A stretch of 64,000 bases of DNA from Cloeon dipterum (Eukaryota > Arthropoda > Insecta > Ephemeroptera > Baetidae). The notes beneath the pieces are model-generated. The model worked only from the letters and a program-made list of their open reading frames with translations, did not search any database and was not told the DNA's origin. This document shows, piece after piece, positions 11,513 through 20,171 of the stretch. The number at the start of each line of letters is the position of its first letter. The stretch's first letter is position 1. The DNA lies in assembly GCF_949628265.1 (NCBI RefSeq), contig NC_088786.1, positions 8,308,001-8,372,000 of the forward strand, written 5' to 3'. Made by a program: the position numbers and the translations under genes.

Positions 11513-12126
11513 CCCCATTCCTTGCGCAATGCACGGTCATATGAAGGTTCCACCAGGTTGCTATTTTTATAGCCTCGTGGCTCAATTTTTAAAAACCCGG
11601 CGTACAAAAAAGTATGGCCATGAAAAATATTTTTAAAACTAATTTGGGAAATGGACTTTTTCAATATGTTTTAACACTTGATCAAGGCAACATTCCACAA
11701 ACTTACGCGGTCCGGTAAAATTTTAAAAATTAAGTTTGTGATATTAATGCGTAGCTCTCTGCTTACTCAGTGGGTAGCGAGCTGTTAATTATTCCGTATT
11801 TTTACTGAAATGTCCTGCTCAGGTATTTTGGACTGCTAGGGAGCTAGGTGCAGCTCAAGTACTTAAATACCATGCCTTATTAACTAAAAGGAAGGCAAAT
11901 CAAAGTGATTTATTGTGTAATTAGTGCACGTTAATAAATTTCTAGTGAAATATTAAATTTGTGGCACACATTATGATCACAACCTCTGTAATTTTGGATT
12001 GTTATTTGTCTGTTGTTATATTCCAAACACAGATAAATAAAATGTTTAAAAAAAATTTACGACAGATTCCTGTGGTTTACTTTTGAAAATACCCAGCTGA
12101 TTTTTCCATTTAAAAAACTAAAAATA

Positions 12127-12157
<31 letters not shown>

Positions 12158-12434
12158 TATACTGGACGTTCGTGCCGCGGAACGAACGAAATGCCATATA
12201 TACGCGCGCTATAGTTTTGAAATTATAAGATGTGTCAGTTTTACTTCGTTTCTTTTATCTGTTAATAAATCAATTAAAAAACCACCAATCAGCACAATTA
12301 TTTCTGCTGCTTTTATAGAATTGAAGGGCGACAGTAACTCCGCGACACACTGCGGTGAATGTGACACGTACTACTTGAAAATCTGACTTTTTAAACTAGA
12401 GACGCTAGACTTTCCGTGTGTGAGAGAATGAGAA
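11513..12434. other. Intergenic; AT microsatellite
   Basis: No gene. Candidate polyadenylation signal AATAAA for ART copy 1 near 12036. A (TA)n run of about 13 units lies near 12127-12152. Confidence 0.6.
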
Positions 12435-12674
12435 TAGGGATTGGTACTCGCGCCAAAAACGATATCAAAAATCTGATATTGATATGATATTCTAAATATC
12501 TGCTGTGATATTTTACATTAAAATATCAAGATAATTATATCATATATTTTTCCTAAATATCAGCTGATATTTTCTGATATTCAAAATATCAACGATGATA
12601 TTCTAAATATGACGATGATATATTTAAAATGTCATATCAAAATTGATATATCAAAGTTGATATACCAATCCCTA
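12435..12674. mobile_element. hAT-type MITE rich in GATATT/AATATC
   Basis: 240 bp bounded by TAGGGATTGGTA and its exact inverted partner TACCAATCCCTA. TAGGG fits the hAT end consensus YARNG. The flanking 8-mers AATGAGAA (12427-12434) and AATGAGTA (12675-12682) match at 7 of 8, a good hAT target duplication. The interior is almost entirely GATATT / AATATC blocks, giving quasi-palindromic structure. No coding capacity. It lies upstream of ART copy 2. Confidence 0.8.
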
Positions 12675-12899
12675 AATGAGTATCACTCTAGTACAGGCGA
12701 AAAAGTCTAACTAAGTAGACTTTCTCGACAGAACCATCACCATTCTATGTCAATTAACTCATAAACTGTCATTACTTTTGACGCTGCCTCCTGAAATTGT
12801 TGGCTGAGTCAGATCAGGTCATAAAAGTCATAACTAGTCATTGTTTAAGTTGTTATTAATTTTCTTGTACTTGCGAGAATGCAAAGTTTTCCTCCTCAT

Positions 12900-13030
12900 C
12901 CAGGCGTAAAAGCACTAAACTGCGTGCTGAGGCCGCATTTTTATTTTTCTCTCGGCAACAAAACTGCGAGCTGACCGCAACTTGATTGAATCGGTTTGTT
13001 GTTATTTGTGACTAACAATTAAAGCAAAAG
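12900..13030 (+). promoter_or_regulatory. Probable 5' UTR exon and promoter of ART copy 2
   Basis: A moderately GC-rich stretch ends in a strong donor (AAAAG/GTGAGT, intron from 13031). The matching acceptor is CAATAGCAG at 13256, just before the ATG at 13261. The 5' boundary of the exon is not visible. Confidence 0.45.
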
Positions 13031-13260
13031 GTGAGTTTTTTATTAATAAAATTGCTACGGATGCTGCAATTGTGCTGGATTAGTCATGCGTGCTATTTAA
13101 TCGCTTGTTTCATTGCATACTATGACATGACTACACTGATCAAGCAATGAGGAACTCTGCATGTCAATTAATATTAATAGATAATCATTGGAGCTTTTTA
13201 ATTTACCCACCAACAATGACGTGAGCGTAAATTTTAATTTTGAATGACAATAGCAGAGTT

Positions 13261-14195
13261 ATGGCGACATCAAAAATTCTTGAAGAAATGGATTGCTCCA
13301 ATCTGTTATACGAACGGATAGCTCAGCAAATGAAGAACACGATTATGATGCATGACAACTTGATCCCTCTGAGAGACTATCACATTGAGCAGGTATATGA
13401 ACCCCTATTATTTAAAAGAAAATTAACCACTTTAATTTTTATGCTTTTGCGATATAGCTTTTGATCAAAAGGTCATTCGTTTGACCTTGGCTCAAAAGCA
13501 TCTTTGAAACTATATACCCGCCCTCTTGATTGTCTTTCCTTTTATCCATAGATGTTCAAAATCAACAATGATGATCTGAAGAACCGGTTTGAGGCCAAAA
13601 AAGCCGAAATCGTGCAGGACTACAAAGATTGCGCTGTTTGGCCGGAGATTTTCCACGGATCACCCTACTGCTACGAAATCATTCTAAAAGGCTTCAACAT
13701 CGACTGCACCAGATCGATCACGATCCCTACGTTCGGTCGAGGAATTTACGTGACTCCGCACTCTTCCAAAGCCAACCAGTACGCGTTTGGAAAAAATAAA
13801 GGCTGTCCCATGCACGAGGACATAGCGTGCAAGATTTGCACTCGCCAAATGCTGTGTCCTATTGCATCATGGGCCACCAGTTCCAGCCAAATGCTCCAAC
13901 TAGGACACTTCCATCTGGTTACCACAGTGTTGTGGCGGATCCTGTCACAAACCAAAACATCAGGCATTACCTGAAATACCCTGAATACTGCATCTTGCAT
14001 GGTGACCAGGTAAAAAGTTAGACAACCAATCCTAAAATGCTCAAAATCTTAAATATTGTATACTCGCAGGTACTGCCGTATGTTCTGATTGAATACAGAA
14101 TACTTTATGATGATGATTTTCCAAAACCAATGCGTACAACCAAGATATGGAAGAATTCAAATACCAAATCATTTCCAACAAGTTTGTACGAGTAA
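13261..14195 (+). pseudogene. Solo tankyrase-type ADP-ribosyltransferase, copy 2 (frameshifted)
   Basis: Exons 13261-13392, 13552-14009 and 14070-14195 match copies 1 and 3 in position and order. The N-terminus MATSKILEEMDCSN is near-identical in style to copy 3 (MATLETLDSSN). Tankyrase hallmarks are present: FHGSPY, FGRGIYVTPHSSKANQYAF, zinc site GCPMHEDIACKIC, and PEYCILHGDQVLPYVLIEYR, which keeps the catalytic Glu. Within exon 2, near 13850-13860 and just after the zinc site, the sequence is one base shorter than copy 3, so the downstream half continues in another frame (visible at 13827-14021). This is either a young pseudogene or an assembly indel: everything else (splice sites, triad, stop at 14195) is intact, and the length without the shift would be about 238 aa. 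Confidence 0.75.
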
Positions 14196-14454
14196 GATGC
14201 GATCGTAAGAATGGTATGTACAGATAATACGTCAATAGATTTGGATCCTCTATACATAGTTAATCTACCGACTTTGCGGGTTCATTTTTTATGCTTGTGT
14301 TATATTCATAAATTATTATTCTAATTGTTCAAATCTCTATTTTGGATCATCCAACAAGGGAATTTCGGTTCCTGTGTCAACCTTTATTTAGATGATCATC
14401 GAATATTCCACTCTAACATTGCACTTGAAACCAATTCATTATAATATTTTTATT

Positions 14455-14632
14455 TAGAGGCCTATCGTCACCCACGAAATTTAAGGCGGCAGCTGGCGTA
14501 ACCGGCTTACAATTAGCTGAATGTTTTGCTCGGCGGCTGGAGGCAGCTTAAGCTTGATTCTCGGCGGCTAAGCTGACCCAAAATTTGCCAGTTGGCACAT
14601 ACAGTGCAGCTCGGCTGGCTGCGAGACCGCTA
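14455..14632. mobile_element. hAT-like MITE, TAGAGGTCTC family, copy B
   Basis: Diverged relative of the element at 10542. It begins TAGAGGCCTATCG, ends CTGCGAGACCGCTA, and shares the internal order AAGGCGGCAGCTGG, ACCGGCTTA, TTTTGC-CGGCGGCTGG. It lies just downstream of ART copy 2. Flanking 8-mers agree poorly (5 of 8), so boundaries are approximate. Confidence 0.4.
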
Positions 14633-16020
14633 TTTTGCATTTTTGAAGTAGCACACTTTTAATCGATTGTTTTGAAAATTTTTATTTAAAAAATTCAGCT
14701 TGGATCCGATCAATACGGAAAAACCGCATTTTCCCTGAAGTCACTGCTTTGCCTAATATTGTTTTTTTTCCCCGATTTTTGTGCAGTTGTGCGCATTTTT
14801 CCGAAACAAATGTATTTTTATTGATGATCAAAAATTCTCGTGATGGTTGATCATAAATAGGGATTTTACCAAATAAGAATATAAAAGCCACAGGTTTCAC
14901 GAATAGACTGAAAATTTTCACGCTCCATCGTATATAATTTTCCAAAATTTCTGACTGCTTTGGCGTGAAATGTGACTTTTTCAGGGTTACATTAGGAAAA
15001 ATACGGAAAACCCCAAATCTTGTGGTTTTTTATTCCAGCTGGTAATTTACGCATAACAAAATAGTGGTGCACTTTTGCGCATTACAAAATTACTTTTGTG
15101 CGTGTGTGTATTAAGTGTTTTTATCAAGTTGATTCTGTGTATAGTTTTAAACTGTTACCTATGTTTATCTTGTGAGCTATTTATTATAGAATATTAAATA
15201 TTCATTCGCTAAAAGCTATCGAATTATATACCGAATTAAAATGCAAGCTATGTTTTATGCTGATGACCAGCAATCAGCCTATAATTGATTTTTTCAATTC
15301 CATTTTTTAAGACATTATTTAGGACGAGGAGAAATCGAGCCACCCGTGTTTTATATTATGCTATAGGCCACCGCAGCACAATACATAGGCGAGCTATTTG
15401 CTGCAATTGTGCGCTTGACATCGACGGCGGCATGCACCCTTAAATCTATTGTCAATTAATTGTGAAAATTTACTGTCAACAGATATTGTTAAATGGGTCT
15501 TCGTGATTTTGGCCTCGGGGGAAATAGAAAGCAAAGTGGGTAGAGGTTTTCGGGAACAAACAGGAGTTATCGCCACGGTTTTGCTGATATTTTTGGAAGA
15601 AACGGGCAATTAACCCTCTTGCCCAACGCCGAGAAGTTAGTGAGCGAAGGCGAGAAGCGCGTTGAGGGAAGCGCAAAACATTTCGCCACGAAAGGTGAAC
15701 CTTGTCGGTCCGCAACCTCACCAACAAGAATATAAGGACACCTAATTTTAGATTAAAATTTTTAGAAGAGTAAAAACAGTTGGTTAGCGGAGGTATACAC
15801 TTTTAACGCCAATTCACCTGCCAAAATTTTCAAATAGAATAGAGGAATTAAGACACATTGTTGTTAAAAAAATTCTGAGAAAAATTCAAATATATTATTC
15901 CATATAGGTCAAAATAAATTTGGAAAACTTCCATCTTTTAATAAATTTACCTGCTTGGTCTGCCCCTAGAAGACATTTTTGCGCAGCTCAACTTAATGTG
16001 TGAGTTATTTGTACGTTGGG
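14633..16020. other. Intergenic, no supported gene
   Basis: AT-rich. A GC-richer patch at about 15390-15730 is open on the minus strand but has no recognisable domain; it may be a decayed repeat. Confidence 0.4.
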
Positions 16021-16150
16021 GGGTGAATTCATAGACGTCAGGCCTGCACCACTGAAGCGCCTCAACTCCCTAACCTACCAAGAAGGCGCACAAAAAACCG
16101 GCAGTTCAGATTGGACAAAACGCCATGCATGAAATTCTTATGATTTTACA
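16021..16150. repeat. Dispersed repeat, copy 1
   Basis: The 3' half (CGCACAAAAAACCGGCAG, GATTGGACAAAACGCCATGC, ATGAAATTCTT) aligns at about 75 percent with 19350-19411. Non-coding. Class unknown; the longer copy at 19170 has weak tRNA-like boxes. Confidence 0.5.
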
Positions 16151-16159
16151 GATAAATAA

Positions 16160-17530
16160 CCACGATGCAAATTTAGAATTCCTCGGACACAATTAAGTTG
16201 GTCCTTTTGAGGCCCGAGAACTTCATCAGTTTTTTTCGTAAGGAAATTTTTAAAACATTTATTTATTGCATTTCTCACTTGAGGAATTAGAAAAGGTCAT
16301 TGCTGAATAAAATCTGGTGGATTAACCCTGCCTGTTACTCGTTTCCTGCGGTTTTTAATCCGAATCCTATAAATTCTGCGGTTTTTTTTTCAGATAAAAT
16401 AAAATGCCGAAGAGAGGCCTGTAGGGTTGCAACCACTACTTTTAATTTAATTGAACCGTGCGAGATCAATATTCTTCTCAAATTTTCACCCTTTAGTCAG
16501 TGTGGCATCCAATAAATTTTTTCCCTTTAATAAAATAATGTTTCTATCTTTAAAATGACAATAACCGTGTTGTATTGCCGTAACCTGCTTGGAGGTGTAT
16601 TTCAGATGTTTTTGATCAAGGTGACAAATCAAATTGCCAGAATAATGCGCAATGAGATCACGTGCAAAGATGCGTTTGGAGTGTTAAAAAAATTAATTCA
16701 GATTTCTCCTCCCTAAGGTGCAAATTGTGAGTTTTATAATTTAAACAATTCTAGCTTAGAACAATTTATTGGGTCTAAATATTTTCGAAATTGGGGAATT
16801 TTGTAGTCCTCAAGTAGAATTTAAAATAAATAAATAAAAATAAGACTGTTATAAAAATATATAGCCTCAGCAGCCTTCAGCTAACTGTCTAATTTCCTCG
16901 AAATTGATCTACAGTCATTTTGGAGTCCTATATTATACTTAAACTCTTCCTCACTCTCCCCTTTTGGGCGCAAACATTTTACATCGATTACATCGGTAAC
17001 AATAATATTGATCGTAACATATCGTCAGGCTAAACCGTACTGACAGTCATGAAAATAAATTATCCTGGTTTATAAGTACCAAACTATTTGTAAGACTTTG
17101 AGAGACTGTCTTACACAATTGCCGTGCAAATATATGACATTTCGCTCGTTGCCTTGTTATTAAACCAGATTTCATCCTTTATATAAGACTTTTTGGTAAA
17201 AAAAACTAACATATAGTGCAAAAGTCTACATGATTGAAATTCACAGTATAAGTGAATATAAATTTTTCTTAAAAAGTGCAATGAAACTCACATTACATTT
17301 TTGTCATTTTTATTGCCTGCTCAAATTTTACGCAAAAATTTGATCCAAACCACGCATGCTTATAATGTTTCTAACAATAAGTGAATGAAGATAACTTCCT
17401 GCAACCTGCAGCACAGTCGTGACGTTTCGCATGGTGCCTACATTCAACCGGCTTAAAAAGTCTTATGTCGATAGACTCTTTATCTTTGTGTTAGACTTTT
17501 ACAAGGATTATAAATGCAGACAGTTTTGTT
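16160..17530. other. Intergenic, no supported gene
   Basis: AT-rich sequence with no coding frame, RNA gene or repeat that I can support. Confidence 0.4.
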
Positions 17531-17547
17531 GGGTATTTTCCTCTTGA

Positions 17548-17650
17548 TCAGTGGCTTTCAACGCATCTTCCTGAGGAACTCCCTGGCGCAGAAAATAGGC
17601 TTGCGAAGGGCCTCTAAAGCCTCTACACCTTGGCCGGGCCAAAAATCAAC
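17548..17650 (-). pseudogene. ERCC1 pseudogene fragment (3' coding part)
   Basis: Aligns at roughly 80 percent with the true ERCC1 gene at about 22555-22658: GGCTTTCAACGCATCTTCCTG, GGCGCAG, AGGCTTGCG-AGGGCC and CTTGGCCGG-CCAAA are shared in the same order and orientation. It represents the C-terminal HhH region and tail. Frame is broken. Together with 19720-19852 it forms two ends of one ERCC1 copy, with ART copy 3 in between. Confidence 0.85.
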
Positions 17651-17956
17651 TCACAAAATCTTGTCTACTGTATGCCATATAGCGCAAGTTGTGAAAGGGT
17701 ATGTCAATTTCATTAATTTCCTTTCCTTAAATTTGCGGTTTCTGATAAATGGATCAATTCCAACCACCACAATTTTCTGCTGCATATTTATTGACTGCAT
17801 TAAATTACCAATCCAAAATTTGGCCCAGACTGATTTGTGATGATCTCTTTTTGCCAAAGTTTATTTTATGAAATTGCAAACAATTCCAATACATTTTTTA
17901 TTTTTTTTTTTAAAAAAATTATAAATGAAAAATTCCTTTATTTAGAGCTTTCCAAC

Positions 17957-18828
17957 ATGGCGACATTAGAAACACTGGATAGCTCCAATGCTTTATACAA
18001 GCAAATTGTTCAACGGATGAGAGAGACGATTAAAGACCATGCTAACGATATTCCTCTGTCAGATTATCAAATCGTTAAGGTAAGGATGAATTCTTTTGAA
18101 TATTATTTGAAAAAGGATTAATATCACTCTCCCAAATGCGCAGATACAAAAAATCTCCAACTCTGCTGCGAACAATCGGCGGTTTGAAGCGAAAAGGACA
18201 GAAATCGAGCGAGCCTACAGCGGCTCTCAAGTGTGGGAAACGTTCCACGGCTCGCCGCAATGTGACAAAATCGTTGCAGAAGGCTTCGACGTGCGCTGCT
18301 CCAAGCCCAGCAGCATGTTCGGAAGAGGAATTTACGTGGCGCCTCACTCCTCGAAAGCAAACCAATACGCGTTTGGCAAAAATAAAGGCTGCTCTTCGCA
18401 CAACAATACGGCGTGCACGATTTGCGTGCGCAAAATGCTCGTTTGCTACTGCATCATGGGCCGGCAGTTCCATCCCAACGCACCGACTAAAGACATTCCC
18501 TCTGGTTACAACAGCGTCGTGGCCGATCCGGACACAAATCCCCAAATCAGGCAGCATCTGAAATTCCCCGAATACTGTATCTTGCGTGGGGAGCAGGTAA
18601 AATAAAAATTATTTATTTTTAATCATTATTAACTCACTTTATGTATAGGTGCTGCCTTATATTTTAATCGAGTACAGAATTTTGACCCACGATCGTTTAC
18701 CAAGGCCGAGAATTGTACCTATGAGAGAAAGAAGAGAACAAGAGGTAGATGATGCAACTCAAATAGCTGAGCGCTTTCTTTTACTAGTTATCCCTGCTGC
18801 GTTCCTGCTACGTCGACTTTTAGAATAA
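17957..18828 (+). CDS. Solo tankyrase-type ADP-ribosyltransferase, copy 3
   Basis: Exons 17957-18079, 18144-18596 and 18649-18828 join in frame to 251 aa. The lead (LYKQIVQRMRETIKDH ... DYQIVKIQKI) matches the tankyrase segment just before the ART domain. The domain has FHGSPQ (His), FGRGIYVAPHSSKANQYAF (Tyr), tankyrase zinc site GCSSHNNTACTIC, and FPEYCILRGEQ with the catalytic Glu, so the H-Y-E triad is complete. The C-terminus is unlike copies 1 and 2: an Arg/Glu-rich linker followed by RFLLLVIPAAFLLRRLLE, a short hydrophobic segment flanked by basic residues at the extreme end, resembling a tail anchor. The start is the ATG right after acceptor TTATTTAG; an in-frame ATG at 17837 lies in the intron. 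AATAAA at 18862. Probably the functional member of the array. Confidence 0.88.
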
Positions 18829-18869
18829 TACGAGTGTATATGATCGAAATTTTCTGCATAAAATAAATA

Positions 18870-19165
18870 TTAATGTATATGATAAATTTTGGATCCTATT
18901 ATCCTATTCGATCCTATTATAGTCATTTAAGTCAACTTTCGTAAACATACAATTTATTTTTTTTATCGATGCGGTAGATTTTTGTGTTAGTGGGTCAGTG
19001 GTGCTCCGCCCTCACCCCTCACCCCCCATTGTTTTGGTCGAAAGATTTTGGTCAATACTTTTTAAAACCAAAATTTTACTATAAAAAATAATTTTTATTA
19101 AAAGATAGGCTTTTTATCTTTTACTATTGAAAAACTGCTCCCCCAATTACAAATGAAATTGTTGT
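18870..19165. other. Intergenic, no supported gene
   Basis: AT-rich sequence between ART copy 3 and the repeat cluster; a GC-richer C-run (CCTCACCCCTCACCCCCC) lies near 19010-19028. Confidence 0.4.
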
Positions 19166-19169
19166 GATA

Positions 19170-19411
19170 GAGATGGGCTCGCATTGTTAAGGCACTCCTC
19201 TCAGGAGTGTCAAATTAAAGCAATGGGAGGTATTTGAGCAGTTCGGAGATCTAATACTGGCTACCCAATGTCAGAGATGGCAAAAAGTGGTTAGTTTAGT
19301 GACTCGAAATGCTCAAATTGCTCAACGGGCTGGGAGGCGCACCGCTAGTCGCACAAAGAAAGACCAGCAGCAGTTAGGATTGGATAAAATGCCAGGCATG
19401 AAATTTTTCTA
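19170..19411 (+). repeat. Dispersed repeat, copy 2 (possible tRNA-derived SINE)
   Basis: The tail (about 19350-19411) matches 16090-16140. The head, GATGGGCTCGCATTGTTAAGG followed about 55 bp later by AGTTCGGAGATC, weakly resembles a tRNA A box and B box, as in tRNA-derived SINEs. No terminal duplication or A-tail recognised, so the class is tentative. Confidence 0.4.
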
Positions 19412-19415
19412 ATTT

Positions 19416-19515
19416 TTAAAGAGGAATGATACTGCACACCTCCGGAATTAATGTCACCAATCCATAAAAGGATTCAGTTTAAGCTAAAATTTACCTAGAA
19501 TTCCAAGAAATCTTT
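19416..19515. mobile_element. Truncated end of the TTAA MITE family
   Basis: TTAAAGAGGAATGATACTG is identical to the left end of the element at 2354, and CCAAT-CATAAA ... AGGA-TCAGTT-AAGC-TAAA-TT-ACCTA-GAA continues the match for about 80 bp. No right end found, so this copy appears truncated. Confidence 0.65.
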
Positions 19516-19719
19516 ACAAACCCAAACCAGGAACAAGTGACGTGAGTTAAGGCTTAAGGCACGAGGAAAAATGCATAAAAAATAAACCTCAAGAAGAATT
19601 TTTAAAAGCCATAAAAATTTCTACATCTTACTCTAAGACGTTCAAAAGAAAGCTGTAATTTTTATCCTGAAAATTTGATAAAACTTTTCGATATACCTCA
19701 TATAAACGACAAATTCGCG

Positions 19720-19852
19720 AAAACTCGCTTACTGTTACCTAGAGTCTACTTGCACCAGCACGGTGACCGCAAATCAAACTTGTTGCTCTTGATGCGCAGG
19801 TATACAGGGTTCAGCAGGTTGTGGTACTGCAATGCTCAGGAAAAGGGTGATA
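19720..19852 (-). pseudogene. ERCC1 pseudogene fragment (central part)
   Basis: Aligns with the true ERCC1 gene at about 22940-23066: CTTGCACCAGCA, CGCAAATC, TTGTTGCT-TTGATGCGC, GGGTTCAG-AGGTTGTGGTACTGC and ATGCTCAGGAA occur in order. Same orientation as the fragment at 17548. The ERCC1 segment expected between them (about 280 bp) is replaced by about 2.07 kb holding ART copy 3 and repeats. Confidence 0.85.
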
Positions 19853-20171
19853 TTGATTTTAGTTCTACCTTTTATATAGCGTCACTAAAATCAACACATA
19901 TCTTCCTTTTTAAATAATATTTGCCACACATACAAATAAGAAACGAAAAACAGCAATTATAACTGAAATGAAATCACGGTTCTCATTTTATTTGTAGTTA
20001 TTTATCTTGTACAAATGCATCAATGTAACAACAGTGGAATTTGAAGGTTTTCCAGCCAATATTCCTGCATTTTGCGATGCCAAAATTAATACATAAAAGT
20101 ATCGTCCAGTCATTTTTGTCAGCGCATCAAATTCAATTCCTTCTGATTTTAGATACTAAAAACTTGTCCAA

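Noticed and set aside
15394-15727. Overlapping minus-strand frames in a GC-richer patch
   Set aside because: Two overlapping frames, neither with a recognisable domain or start context; probably a decayed repeat.
18075-18557. 160-codon minus-strand frame
   Set aside because: Antisense shadow of ART copy 3 exon 2.
9697-18828. Reading the ART genes as a bacterial toxin or viral ADP-ribosyltransferase acquired by transfer
   Set aside because: They contain spliceosomal introns at shared positions, 5' UTR splice acceptors, base composition like their surroundings, and the tankyrase-specific zinc site, all pointing to a host PARP origin.
9697-18828. ART copies as retrocopies of tankyrase
   Set aside because: All three copies keep introns in the same places, so the duplications among them were at DNA level.
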